Below are positions 10,815 through 22,308 of a stretch of 64,000 nucleotides of DNA, one piece after another (the stretch's first letter is position 1; each line of letters begins with the position of its first letter). A program made the position numbers and the translations under genes. The notes beneath the pieces are model-generated. The model worked only from the letters and a program-made list of their open reading frames with translations, had not been told where the DNA came from and searched no databases. This stretch comes from Linum tenue (lineage: Eukaryota; Streptophyta; Magnoliopsida; Malpighiales; Linaceae): NCBI GenBank assembly GCA_946122785.1, contig CAMGYJ010000011.1, positions 20,337,007 through 20,401,006 of the forward strand, read 5' to 3'.

Positions 10815-11186
10815 CTAGACTACTTGGCACGAACGTCGATGAGGCAGCTCCGTCAATTGGTGCTTTGGAATCTTGGATGGGCGGGAAGAACGAAAAGGAG
10901 AATCACCACGGCGGCTTGTGGTGGAGTCGGGATTAACGAGCTGGCACTCGTCGATCCACTCGGAGAAGACGTCGATGGGTTCGGTGAGACGATTCATCCT
11001 GGTGGTGTAAGACGCATCGCAGCGAAAGCAGCGCAGCGTGGCGATCCCGACCTCTTTGTCGAGGTGGGGATCGACACAGTCGACGAAGCCGCAGAAGGGG
11101 CAGCTGAAAACTTTCTCCAGCTTCTCAGCGTGCTTGGGCTTCTTCGCGGCCAACTTCTTGGTCGCCGACGACTTGCGCTTCCCCAT
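10815..11186 (-). CDS. ELOF1/Elf1-type transcription elongation factor paralogue
   Basis: An intronless frame of 123 residues. It begins MGKRKSSATKKLAAKK, the basic N-terminal patch typical of Elf1 proteins. A zinc ribbon follows with CPFC at residues 29-32 and CFRC at 53-56. Then comes the conserved LTEPIDVFSEWIDECQLVN segment at about 67-85. Elf1 binds RNA polymerase II near the DNA entry tunnel and helps passage through nucleosomes. The tail after residue 86 is Ser/Arg/Pro-rich and basic, whereas many plant Elf1 homologues end in an acidic tail. Residues between the Cys pairs are also diverged. It is likely a diverged paralogue, possibly from a processed copy. A TATA box lies at a sensible distance. 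Confidence 0.9.
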   Translation of the reverse strand: MGKRKSSATKKLAAKKPKHAEKLEKVFSCPFCGFVDCVDPHLDKEVGIATLRCFRCDASYTTRMNRLTEPIDVFSEWIDECQLVNPDSTTSRRGDSPFRSSRPSKIPKHQLTELPHRRSCQVV

Positions 11187-11312
11187 GACGGCGGTGATGG
11201 TCCCGGTCGATCTGCAGAAAGTAGAAACCTTGAGCTGCTGGCTTCCGTCTTTCTTTCCTTTTCTTCTCTCTCGCGCTGTGGAGATTATGTGAATGGACTG
11301 GAGTAGTCTGTG

Positions 11313-11320
11313 TTTATATA
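11313..11320 (-). promoter_or_regulatory. TATA box of the ELOF1-like gene
   Basis: The complement reads TATATAAA, about 130 bases upstream of the start codon at 11186. A CT-rich leader lies between. This supports the gene being expressed or having been so recently. Confidence 0.6.
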
Positions 11321-12756
11321 AGCAGTGAAAAAAGGAGGTTTTATATAATCCTTAGCCGACTAGGATTAGGAAATAGGAATCCTGTTACTCTGGGAAACGG
11401 TATTTGTGTGTACCTATTTCCTCTTCCTGAAAGGAATTGGGTTCTCTTTTCTTTTCTTCATTTCTTCTTGCTCAGTAACTAATAATTATACTTTCCCGCT
11501 GGCGACAAATGCCCATGCAAAAAAAAAAAAAAAAAAAATCGTCGGCCGTCAAATAAATTTGTCCGATCAACTTATTTTGGTTAAAGCATTCAGGAATTTT
11601 TATTATTTCAGAAGTCATAATTTTAGGAAACCATGGGAATGGTAAACTGAATTTATAAAATTGACTCACAATTTTGATTGATTGGTGGGTTAAATTGTGC
11701 CAAAAATAAGCTCTATATAGTGAATTTTCATGAATATAATTATCTGAAAATATAAATATAGCGCTTCTCCATTTATTGGGAGATGAAAATTGAAAAGTGT
11801 TAACATAACATTGTTTGGACAAGATAGAATATTGGGGTCGAAAAATCCATTTCCACGGAGGGAGGGTTAGACTTTCACCATCCATAATTAAATTCCTATA
11901 TCGCCCTTGATGTTTTTAACTTCAGTAGTTAATGAAATATATTGTTTTTCGGTAGGCAGAGTATTGTGATGTGGAAGAGAGAAAGGAAAGTAATAGAGAG
12001 AAAATACTATGATATCTCTTCTCCTTTTTCCTGTTTGTTGCCGTTTGTCGATGGAGCCTCCATCGGAGGCGACCGTGTTTGTCCCAAAACCAACAGATTC
12101 ATTGCCGATAACTACGTCGACACAACCGAGCAAGAAAGCAAAGACAATAACGAGCAACGACTCCATAGAACATGCGCCCATGGAGGTCGCGGTGGTCATT
12201 GCAAGGACCGAGTTAGATCCGATGCTTAAACCTAAAAGTTTTAGCATATGCTTAAAATATTCCTATTGGCTTTTAGGAATTTAGTTAGTTTATGGAAAGC
12301 TAGAAGTTAGTAGATTGTTAAGGGTAAATAGGGGCATCATGAAAATAATAATTAATGTCATTAATAATTAAAACAATGGTTCTCTCTCCTAAAACTCGGA
12401 ATTAAAAGAAAATTCAAAAATATTTGATTAAATATTATTATTTTTAATGAAATTTCATATTTAAATTTAGTCAGTTGATCTTAGTCAATGCAGGAATTCT
12501 CCCTGGCCGGAGCTAAGGACAACGATTACGTTATCAGTAGGGTCAAGACCCGGGCCAAGCATTGAACACGGTGGTTGTGTTCAGGGAAATAGGATTTCAT
12601 TTTCGGATTAGAGAACTATCAGAAGTTTTTTTTTATAACGGCAATTGTACTATAGATGTGTTTTTTATGGCGGCAAATAGCATGCCGCTGGGACCAGCTA
12701 TATATAACGGTAATTGTTGCTAGTCCTGGCTTGACTAAAGCTAAGGTGAGTTATTC
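11321..12756. other. Intergenic stretch without recognised gene
   Basis: Contains a run of about 20 A at 11519-11538. A 60-residue frame at 12051-12230 begins MEPPSEATVFVPKPT and looks protein-like but was not recognised. It lacks downstream homology and ends within 200 bases. The frame could be a remnant 5' end of a retroelement ORF or a chance reading. Nothing else could be supported. Confidence 0.4.
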
Positions 12757-12765
12757 TTTTAGAGT

Positions 12766-13103
12766 GAAAATATATAATGAGGTGGAATAAATTATAATAT
12801 AATGGTTTACAATTTTTTATTTATAATATGATTTTTTATTTATTTTTTAATTATTATGATAATGAGGTGAAATTTTTAATAGATTAAATTTTATTTTTTA
12901 TTTATTTTTAACTGCTACGTCGCCTATTTAACGAAAAATTATGAGAGTTGACTGCCACCTCAGCAAAAGTTAACGAAGACTAACAGCCAGTGACTAAACT
13001 TGAACTAGGTAACTAATTTAAATGACTACAGATGAAATAAATTAATTTTAGTGACACACGTGAACTTTATAATAATTTCAGTGACCAAACTTGCAATTTA
13101 CCC
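12766..13103. mobile_element. Partial MULE-like element (GGGTAAATTGCAA family)
   Basis: Read on the complement, the right end starts GGGTAAATTGCAAGTTTGGT and runs through the same landmarks (GTTAACTTTTGC, AGTCAACTCT, TTTCACCTCATT) as the long terminal repeats of the element at 39198-40397. The left outer repeat is missing. TTTTAGAGT at 12757-12765 and TTTTAGAAT at 13104-13112 may be a decayed 9-bp TSD. Confidence 0.6.
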
Positions 13104-13107
13104 TTTT

Positions 13108-13305
13108 AGAATGCGATAAATGTTTGATTAATGATTAGTATAATATATTTACTCGCATAGAGCCCTACCCACAACAAAGACTGTAAGTATATACCCAATC
13201 AGTTTTGTTAACTAAAACTAATAAGCCAAATCCAAATTCAAACCCCTTTAAAAGCGGCAGTATCATTATCAAGTAATCAGTCATTTCTCCCTTGAATTTG
13301 TTCTA
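13108..13305 (+). repeat. Promoter-like segment, copy 1
   Basis: Direct repeat of 14915-15081. Shared words include GCATAGAGCCCTACCCACAA, a CCAAT-type motif in ACCCAATCAGTTTTG, and CCTTTAAAAGCGGCAGTATC, which contains a TATA-like TTTAAAA. Copy 2 lies upstream of the truncated F-box copy, so this copy may mark an earlier duplicate of the same gene front. No reading frame follows here. Confidence 0.75.
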
Positions 13306-14914
13306 ATTTGCATTACATTCAGCCTTTTGAGTTTTGACTATGTTCAGATCGTCGTTGTTCAGAATCTGTTCTAATTTCATTATATTCAGCCTTTTGTTTT
13401 TACTCCATTGTCTACCTTGGAATGATATGAACATCATTTTATGCTGCATGCAAAAATTTGCACTTCAACTTTGCTCAAACCGCCATCATTTTGAAATTCT
13501 TTTGACATAGCTACCTTATTTGAATTTACACAATCTCTCTTCTCCAATTAATTTTAAATAGTAAAATTTCATTATACAATTAAAATAATCAATTACTTTA
13601 TACTTAATAAGCTGAGTTATGTGATATGTTTATTATAATGTATCTGCTACAGGAACTCAGTTGCATGATGCGACGAGAAAGTTTAAGCATCTATAGTTTT
13701 AATGATGATGAATAATATAGGAACTCAGTTGCATGATGCGACGAAAAAGTTTAAGCATCTATAGTTTTAATGATGATGAATAATATAGCTCCAAGAAGGG
13801 ACATTATTGCAGTTGTTTCCACATTTTTGTGTCATTGATTGTTGAATCAATATTGGATGATAATGTGAGCGGGGTAGAGTTTCTTCATAAACAACAGTAC
13901 TTTGTTTAGATATAATTCATAAAATATTAAAGGTAACAACTAGAGTTTTATAGTTTGGTGCAACTACACCTTTATTAGATACTCATAAGATGCAATTGTA
14001 CGTCTAGCTTTTTTTGTTTATCTAAGTCGTCTTTTTATTTCTTGAGTGCTTAGTTAGCAAACACATCAATATTTCACTCATAGACCTCCTTCAAGTAAAT
14101 ATTAGTGAGTATTGTTGTTTATGCCAAAAATGGAAAGTACATATCGATAAATAATTCTGTCACTCCAAAAGCCCCACTTTGTTGTAAATAACGGAAAAGT
14201 CAAGCTTTGTGTAACTTCATAACCCCATAAATTCCTTAAGGTTTTATTAGCACCAGATAACAAAGTTGCCATGTATTTTCGAGACTATATTAAGATATGT
14301 AATGATATGTATGGATTTCGTCCTATGGATAGATACAGTATATAAATTTGTTCAGTTATACATTCATCGTACATAGAAATAAGTTGCAAAGTGACTCCAT
14401 TCAATAATGATATATGATAATCTGAATTATCTATGTGAAGTTGTTGTAACTAAATTGAAGAAATGTTAGAAGCTTCCAATATTTATCTCAAACATTTAAA
14501 TGAATCAAGAAAAAATTTAATGAAAGACCATGTACAATTTTGGAATTGAAATTGTTTTTCCAATCAAAGATTATATGGTCGTGAATATGATCTTTCAACT
14601 AGTGATTTATTCAGAATTATTATTATTATTATTAAACATTATTGGTTATCCTGGTCAAACATACACAAAATATAACGACCCTACTACTAATCAAAACTTG
14701 GATAATAGATAGAAAAAATAAAAATATATATAAAATGAAGTAGAAGGCCGACACCATTACAAAAATAAGAAATGTTAAAAGAGAAACACAAAGAATGAAA
14801 CGAAACCGCCCAATGAGCGGGCACTAAACTAATACCAAAAGTAAATACTTTGACGCATTAAAAAATGTTTGGCTAATTATTTGTATTTTTGTATATTTAA
14901 CTAATATTATAAAA
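13306..14914. other. AT-rich region between the two promoter-like repeats
   Basis: No coding region was recognised. The first bases after the repeat (TCTCCCTTGAATTTGTTCT) resemble the sequence following copy 2 once the LINE is removed, suggesting the duplication extended further and has since decayed. A 68-bp tandem duplication at 13651-13786 and an ATT microsatellite near 14615 are the only clear structures. Confidence 0.45.
13651..13786 (+). repeat. 68-bp tandem duplication
   Basis: The unit beginning AGGAACTCAGTTGCATGATG occurs at 13651 and again at 13719, with one visible difference (GAGAAAG versus GAAAAAG). The near identity points to a recent event. Confidence 0.92.
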
Positions 14915-15081
14915 TGTGATAAATGTTTGACTACTAAATAGTATAATATATTTATTTACCCGCATAGAGCCCTACCCACAACAAAGATATACCCAATCAG
15001 TTTTGGTTAACTAATTAGCCAAATCCAAATCCCTTTAAAAGCGGCAGTATCATTATAAAAAATCAGTCATTCCTCCCTCGA
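14915..15081 (+). repeat. Promoter-like segment, copy 2, upstream of the truncated F-box copy
   Basis: Copy of 13108-13305 with the same CCAAT-like and TTTAAAA motifs. It ends at the LINE target duplication, and its natural continuation is at 22309, just before the truncated F-box sequence. It is therefore the likely promoter and leader of that pseudogene, now separated from it by 7.2 kb. Confidence 0.7.
15069..15081. repeat. LINE target-site duplication, left copy
   Basis: ATTCCTCCCTCGA is repeated perfectly at 22296-22308 on the other side of the LINE. Confidence 0.9.
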
Positions 15082-15114
15082 ATTATTTTTGTATAGAAAC
15101 CTGGAGGTGTTTTA

Positions 15115-18100
15115 TTATTCAATCAATGAAGCATTACAATCAGCCTCAAGCTGGGGTAAGATGAACAAAGGTGGTTTGTCCTCCCACAACTCTTGGGCCC
15201 CCCAATCACACACAGTGTGGGCTACTAGATGAGCTGCATTATTACAATTCATCTTCACAAAATTCCACTTGATCTGGCCCAATTCCTTAGCCCGAGCCCG
15301 AATTTCATTGCTCAAGACTCCTTCCTCTGTTAGTGATGACGTGTCCCTCTTCAGCTTGGATATTGCCTCCAGACAATCAGATTCGATCTCCACCATCTGC
15401 TACCCCTTCATTTCCACCATCCCTAGAGCAAAATCGACCACCTGGAGCTCAGCTACCTCAACACTCCACTGCCTCCGATCTCGACGAACCGCCGCTAGCA
15501 AGCAGGCCCCGTTCCAGTCTCTCACCACAACTCTAGCTCCTGTCATGGTCCAGGATACCGGATCGGACCGGCCGGCTGAACCGGTAAAACCGGAAACCGG
15601 GCCAGATCCGAAACGGCAAGCTAAACATGGGGAGATTGTCGTGCCGGCCGGTATTTGCGGTGGAATCGGCCTGCCGCGAAATACCGGACGGTTCTGATCA
15701 TGCCGCTGGTTCTGATCTAATCCTAATTGAGATATCATATCATCTGCTGCTACCCAATCGACTCACCTATCGGAGGCAGCAGCTCGCCACACCAGCCCCA
15801 GCAAATCTACTCTTCGTCTTCTTCCCCCTTATCTGTGCGGGTTGTCGCCATTAGCTGTGTTTGTCGATCTGCCTCTGCTATGGTCTTCTCCCAGCCAGCG
15901 ATCCATGTTCATCGTTCGTCGTCTTCTCCTCGCCTGCTCGTCGTCTTCCCCCGGCCGTTCGTCTTTGCCGCCGTGGTCGCCGTCTTCATTCCCGATTCCA
16001 CCGAGGTCGTCGATAAGCAACCTTCATATATTCTCTGCCAGCGACTTCTGCTCTTCAATCTCCGGCGACACCATTACCCAACCAGGTTAGTTCCTTCTAC
16101 CCGCTACGTGTATCATCCGTCAACATGCCCCTCACTGGAACCTAGTTTGTCCCTTCCCCCGCCATCACACGCCTGTCCTTTCTCCCTTTCAATTCTGATA
16201 TCCATTTCGTTTTTGCAGGTTTCTCAATTGATTAGTTGGTTGGCTGGAGCAAAAGAAAATTGTGTGTGATAAATAATTGATTTTGGATAGAAATTGATAT
16301 TAATAGATCAGGGACAGGGTGATTTCGGCTAGCTTTGAAGAGACATAATGTGTTGGCGGAAACAGTGAAGTGAGATGACTTGCAGGGGATTGTGGGTGCT
16401 TTGAGTTTGTTTTTGTTACCATTGTCATATGCAACAAAACACTAATCATGATTTTCTTTTTCCCGAGTTATCTGTTAATAATCATAGACTGTGTTTTGTT
16501 AAAATAAAAGTTAGGATGAGAATTAGTAAACCTTAATAAAGTGTTAGTACATCGTTGCTCATATATTCTTCCAATAAAATTCTCTTCAACATGTATATGA
16601 TTTGGTGCACATTTGCAAATTGCTGAAAAATTGTACGGCATATTCCGATACATCTGGTATTACTCCGAAACGGTACCCTGATTTTGCCGGCACGGTTTTT
16701 TGATAACAAAAAATATTTTTTATTACTAAAACGGTATTTACCGGTATGAAACGGCTGAACTACGGTTGTACCACAAAATACCCTACCAGAAAGACATCCG
16801 GTATGATGTCCGGTACGGTTTCCTTTACCATGGCTCCTGTACCCTCACCCTCGAAAATAGCCGCATCGACATTGATCTTCATCCACCCCACCGGCGGCTT
16901 CTGCCAAATCCCAGGTACCTTTTCCTGCTTGCTCTCATTCTTCTGTCGAACCAATTGGAATTCTTCATAATAGGAAAGCGCCATGCCCACTATTTCCCAC
17001 TCCTCCGCCTTAGGCTTGTTGAATAGGTGATTATTTCTCTCATTCCAGATGTTCCATAGGATCATTGCTAGTTGTGCCAGCTTCTCCTCCTCTATTTCCT
17101 CCATTAACTCACAGAGCCACGTTGTGCACGATACCCCATTCCCTTGCTCGAACAGCCCTCTGAAATATGTAGGAGACCAAATTCTTCTTGCCCAGGCGCA
17201 TTCTCTGAAGATGTGCTCTTGGGTCTCCACTAGGTCACAGAACGGGCACTCTACTGCCGCTCCCTTCTTCCTGGATTCGATATTCTTTCCCGTTGGTAGG
17301 ATGTTTTGTAGGAATCGCCATAAGAACATTCTCACCTTCGGTGGTACAGACAACTTCCATATTTTCTTTCACTCCACTGGATCATAGATTTCCCCTTGCT
17401 TCGGGTCCCCTTCATCATTCTTCAGCTTTTGTTTCCAAGCCTAGTAGCCTGATTTTGCAGTGTAGATACCCCTCTTCTCAAATCTCCATACCTGTTTATC
17501 TGGTTGGGGGTACTCTAGGCAGTGGTATTGACAAGATTCTTGCTATGTCCAAAGGGTTGAAATTTTATCGGAGCACATTCGATCTCCATTGCTGAATTGT
17601 ATGGTCAATCAGGGAAGACACCTTAGCTGATATGTCCAAATTAGAAACTGATGAGGTTACCAACTGGCTCCCCCCCCCTTCTGCATATGGAATCCACCTA
17701 TCTCCCCATACCTCCACTTGCGTCCCATTGCCAATTCTCCATCGAACCCCTTGTCTTACCAGCTCCTGTGCCGCCATCAAGCTCCTCCATACAGCTAGGA
17801 TTGTAACCCACTCTGGCATGTAGGATGTCTGAATTGGGATAGTATTCAGCTTTCAAAACTCAGGCTACTAAGGAATCTGGGTTTAGCATAAGGTTCCAGA
17901 TCTGCTTCCCTAGTAGGGCAAGGTTGAAAACCTTCAAGTCCCTAAACCCCAGACCTCTTGTTTCTTTAGGCTCACATAGTTTCTTCCAGGCTTTCCCGGG
18001 TATCCTCTTCTCCTCCTTCTTTTGTCCCCACCAAAAGTTAAGAATTGCAATCCTTAATTCATCTAACACCCCATCAGGGACAAGGAACACAAACATGGTA

Positions 18101-20522
18101 TATGTTGCTTGGGCCTGGGCAACTGCCTTGATTAGTACTTCCTTTGCTGCATTGGACAAGCATTGACTCTTCCACAATTTGATCTTCTTCCGTAATTTGT
18201 CCACTAAGACCCAAAGACCGATTTCTTTTCTCTTCCAATGACTGTAGGGAGGCCTAGATATTTTGTGTGCTCCTCCACTTCCTTCATTCCCAGTATCCCT
18301 GCCAGCCTTGCTCGATGATCATTTCTCACATTCGGACTAAAAGTCAGATCTGACTTCTGAAGGTTGACCTTTTGCCCTGATTCCTTCTCATAGAGCTTGA
18401 GTATGTCCCTAAGTTGCTCACATTCTGTTGAACTCGTCCTCATGAAAAATATACTGTCATCTACAAATAGGAGGTGAGAGACAACTGGTCATCTTCTAGA
18501 TACTTGGATCCCATGTAGCCTTCCTTCCTCAACTGCTTTCCTAGTCAGGGCTGAGAGCCCTTCCACACACAGAAGAAACAGGTAAGGGGAGATTGGATCC
18601 CCTTTCCTAAGTCCACGCTTAGGTTTGAACACTTCTGATTGGTGTCCATTTACTAGCACTGAGAAAGAGACAGTAGTGATACAAGACATTATCAAATTCA
18701 CCCATCTTCCATAAAATCCCATCCTTAACATCATAGCCTTCAAAAAGCCCCAATTAACCCGGTCATAGGCTTTTGAGATATATAGTTTTGCTGCCATTAA
18801 CCCTCTCTTCGACTCTTTCTTTGCTTTCATGGCATTGAAACATTCAAAAGCCACCATCACGTTATCTTTTATGTACCTACCAGGCACAAACGCACTCTGA
18901 TTCTCTTCTATAACATTTTTCAGAATCTTCTTTAGCCTGTTAGCAAGGACTTTTGACATAATCTTTTATAGGACATTGCATAGGCTAATTGGACGGTATT
19001 CCATAGGCGTTTTTGGATTCTTTGTTTTGGGAATCAAAGCTATCAGAGTATGGTTCAGCTCCCTTGGAAACGATCCCCTTTCCAGGTACTCTGTTAGCTT
19101 CATCGTCATATCCGAGCCCACAATCTCCCAGTTCTTTTTGAAAAACAGAATTGACATCCCATCTGCCCCTGGGGCTTTTGACGATCCCATATGTTTGAGC
19201 GCATTCCAGATCTCCTCTGTTGTGAAAGGTTGTAACAGGAGACTGTTCATTTCATCAGTTACCTTTGGCTGAACCACAGATAGGATGGAACTTATCTGTA
19301 TGTCTTCCTCCGGAGTGAATAGCTCCGTGTAATGCTCAACCAGGCAATTAGTCACTTCTTCCTATCCCACATGAAGCTTCCCGGTTGCATCTCTTAGTTG
19401 TTTAATTGTGTTCCTCTTTCTTCGTTCAGATGCTTTATGATGGAAGTACCCCGTATTTTGGTCCCCTTCCTTTAGCCAATCAGTCCTCGACCTCTGCCTC
19501 CACTTACTCTCCTCTTGCATCAATATTTCATCCAATTCCCACTGCAACATTCTTCTCTGAACTTGCACAGCATTGGTTCTTGGTTGTTTTTCTAGTCTTG
19601 CCAATACCCTCTCCACTTTCCTACGTGTCTCTTTCAATTACCCGAAAGCCTCTTTACTCCACTTAAGTAGCTCTGTCTCACAGTTTTTAATTTTCTCCAT
19701 AAGGCTCTCCTGATCCCCTGCTCTCCATCCTCTTTCTATCACTTCTTTGCATGCTTCATGTCTTTGCCAGTATGGTTCGAATCGAAAAGACCATCCCCAA
19801 CGTATTTCCTCTTCTTCGGACGTTAACAGCAGTTGAAGTGGTATATGATCTGAGCCACATCTCGGAAGATGATATACTCTGGCCAATGGGTATTCTTCCT
19901 TCCAAGCTTGGTTACGAACCACCCTATCTAGCCTTTCCTCTGTGTACGCCTCCTCTTCTCTGTTGTTTTCCCAGGTGAAGCAGCTTCCATAGAATCCTAG
20001 GTCCTCCAGCTCACAATCCTCTAGAGCGGCCCTGAATTCTTCCATTTTTCGCACACTTGGATTACAACTCCTGCTCTTCTCGACATAGTCAGTGATGAGG
20101 TTGAAATCCCCCATCACACACCACGGTTTGTCCACCAGGTTATGTAACCATCTTAGCATCTCACAGGTCTTGGACTTGTTGCTACTTTCAGGGCACCCAT
20201 ACACTCCCGTAAACCTCCAGGAGTCCCTCCCTCCCTCCATTTTTACTTCAAAATCCATATAGTGATTGTCACTCCCTTTCAGAGTCATCTCTATACCCTC
20301 TCTCCACATCATAAGTAATCCTCCTGATCTGTTTCTACCTGTAGCCACCCCCTTTCCTTCCTCGTACCCAAACTCTTTGATCTTTTCTTCCCATTCTCCA
20401 TCATACAATTGTGTTTCCATGAGAAAGACTACAACGGGATTCTTTTGACGCAATAGTGCCTTCACTTTCCCAACTGCCAGGGCATTCCCCAGTCCCCGAC
20501 AGTTGTAGCTCATGAGACTCAT
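15115..20522 (-). pseudogene. LINE ORF2 (endonuclease, reverse transcriptase, RNase H), multiply broken
   Basis: 20522-19638 is an apurinic-type endonuclease starting MSLMSYNCRGLGN, with VMGDFN and GSDHIPL motifs. 19637-18204 is the reverse transcriptase, with GADGM, YRPISLCN, GLRKGDPISPYLF and the FVDD box. 18204-17565 and 17353-16841 carry the thumb region and a zf-RVT block (CPFC...H..C). RNase H begins with WMKINVDAA and, after the hAT insertion, resumes at 15535-15115. In-frame stops follow the endonuclease and recur near 19361, 18965, 18487 and 18203. The first RT catalytic Asp is replaced: the motif reads LYISKAYDRV where LDISKAYDRV is expected. Confidence 0.92.
15544..16832. mobile_element. 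Non-autonomous hAT element inside the LINE RNase H domain
   Basis: The element is flanked by a perfect 8-base TSD, GCTCCTGT, at 15536-15543 and 16833-16840. Its ends read CATGGTCCAGGATACCGG and, on the complement, CATGGTAAAGGAAACCG. Removing it and one TSD copy rejoins the RNase H reading frame exactly. The interior is rich in CCGG words and in a Ser/Pro-coding low-complexity plus-strand frame that does not look like a transposase. Confidence 0.93.
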
Positions 20523-22011
20523 TGGGCTTGGCGGCCCTGATCCTTGTCAGGGACCGCCTTTCCGCCATCCAGTGTTATTGTAACCTGCTTTTCTACTTCC
20601 TCTCTTCCAACCTGTACTTCCTGTTGATTTCCTTTCTCCCCCATTTGAACCTGGTTTGCTTCCTCATGAGTATTTGGGAGAGTTGGGAAAGTAAGAGTCC
20701 TTGCCTTCTTCAAGGTAGTTTCTTCCTTCTGATCCTTAGCCACCACTTTCCTAACAGCTTCAACTGCTCTTTTCTGAGGCGTAACCTGTGCTCCTATCTT
20801 CTGTCTTTGTGTGCTTTGCTCCTGCCTCCTTCAGACCCTTCTTGTTGGCCTCTTCCCATGCTGGGCAGCCATACTTCCCATTGCAAACCTTTGGAGTGCT
20901 CCCACATGGAGCTGCCCCTCCGGTTTGATTGTCTCACTGTCAGGTTTCTTTTCTTGTATTTCTTGCTGTTTCATGACAGGTTGCTCCACTTCCATACTTC
21001 GCACTTCCTCCTCACTCCCCTGCTTCTCTCCTCCCTCTCCTGCCTCCTTTTCCTTCTTCTCTGGTTCTGCAACCTCTTTTTCCCGAGGGATAGCTTTATC
21101 ATATCCGAATTGGAATAAGTACTCTCCACTGCAAATTTCTTTTTGTGTGCCTCCCAAACCTCTGCATCTTCCCTCCTTGCAGCCCTTGAAATCCAGCTTC
21201 TATGCCTAGGACCACCTGTTCTCATCTCCATTCCAAATGGATCATTAGGTAGTTGTGATGGTTTCAGACATCTCAGCTTGGGATGGCCAATCCTACCACA
21301 CGAATAGCAAAATAGTGGCAGCTTCTCATATTTCACTTGATACTCCAATTTCCCCTTTATGTTGAGTTTGATTTTTCTTTTCAAAGGATTATTTATGGAT
21401 AAGCTGACTCTGATTCTCATATGTTCCTCCCACAGGTAACCTGCATCTTCGAACCAGACCAACTCCCCAAAGCGTGCTGCTATTTTCCTTGCCATCTGTG
21501 TAGTTCTCAGCTCTGTTGGGAACTCACGAATTTGCACCCATATATCAATCATGTGTAAGTCCAAAGGATTTGGTTTTTGTATTTGAAAACACTCCTTGAA
21601 TACTATTACATTATTTTCATAATGCCATGGACCTCCAAAGTTGACCTTGTTCTTATCATCTTCCTCCGGAAACAGGAAAGCAAACAGCTTATCTTTTAAG
21701 TATGTTATCTGGAATCCTTTGCGCAGGTTCCAAGCCTTTTCTAGGGCAATTTTCATTGACTTCAGATTTGGTTGCTTTTCAGCTACTAGCCGACCAATTA
21801 ACCCAAACTTTCGGACCGCCTCCATCCTTACCACATCAACGTCCGTGTCTTCAACTTCCAGCGGGAGCTCTTCGTCCTCCGCCAAAGTTATCATGTCCAG
21901 ACGATCTACCAATCCTAGGGTTTGGATTGGTGCTGCCCCTGAGTCTCCTTCTGTTCCCAGTTGGCCACCCAACGTCTCGTTCTTCTCCATTCGTGTATGC
22001 CTCTCCTTCAT
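20519..22011 (-). pseudogene. LINE ORF1 (DUF4283-type nucleic-acid-binding protein), frame broken
   Basis: The N-terminal 346 residues are open (22011-20971). They contain the DUF4283-like segment around FGLIGRLVAEKQPNLKSMK and NFGGPWHYENNVIVFKEC, followed by a CCHC zinc knuckle CYSCGRIGHPKLRC near residue 240. The charged Glu/Lys-rich tail continues in two other frames (21157-20831 and 20746-20519), showing frameshifts. ORF1 proteins of plant LINEs bind the element RNA. Confidence 0.85.
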
Positions 22012-22295
22012 TAACGCCTCAGCACAAACTCAGCTCCAGCGTCAATTGTTCTGAGGCTTGTACCGTGTTGTGCAAGTACCCGTCTCTCTCGTTTTTATAG
22101 ATTGCTCGTTGAAATCCTTCTCCTACTAGGGAGCTGCCACTAAAAACCTTTTCCTTGTCAAATAGTAAACCTTTGCTCCTTCTTGAGCTCGATAATCCGA
22201 GGTTACCTCTGCCGTCTCAGAGATTCGAAAACCCTAGGGTTTCCGCCGCTTTATCACTCTCGCCAAACGAGAGAAAAAATTCAACTATGCATAAT

Positions 22296-22308
22296 ATTCC
22301 TCCCTCGA
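22296..22308. repeat. LINE target-site duplication, right copy
   Basis: ATTCCTCCCTCGA, identical to 15069-15081. Confidence 0.9.

Larger units (their letters stand above)
15082..22295 (-). mobile_element. Plant L1-type LINE, full length but inactive, with nested hAT
   Basis: On the minus strand the order is 5' leader, ORF1, ORF2 (endonuclease, reverse transcriptase, zinc-binding region, RNase H) and a short A-rich tail next to 15082. The element is bounded by a perfect 13-base TSD. Without the 1.29-kb hAT insert it is about 5.9 kb, a normal size for plant L1 elements that carry RNase H. Many nonsense codons and frame breaks show that it is dead. Its insertion split the promoter region from the truncated F-box copy. 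Confidence 0.93.

Noticed and set aside
13108..15081. Direct repeats read as LTRs of a small retrotransposon (TRIM)
   Set aside because: The repeats lack TG...CA ends, no primer site or polypurine tract lies inside, and one copy continues into F-box leader sequence.
15727..16269. 180-codon plus-strand frame rich in Ser, Pro and Arg
   Set aside because: It lies in the low-complexity interior of a non-autonomous hAT element and has no transposase motif.
20522..22100. Several plus-strand frames of 100-200 codons
   Set aside because: They are shadows of the LINE ORF1 on the opposite strand, whose DUF4283 and zinc-knuckle motifs are clear.
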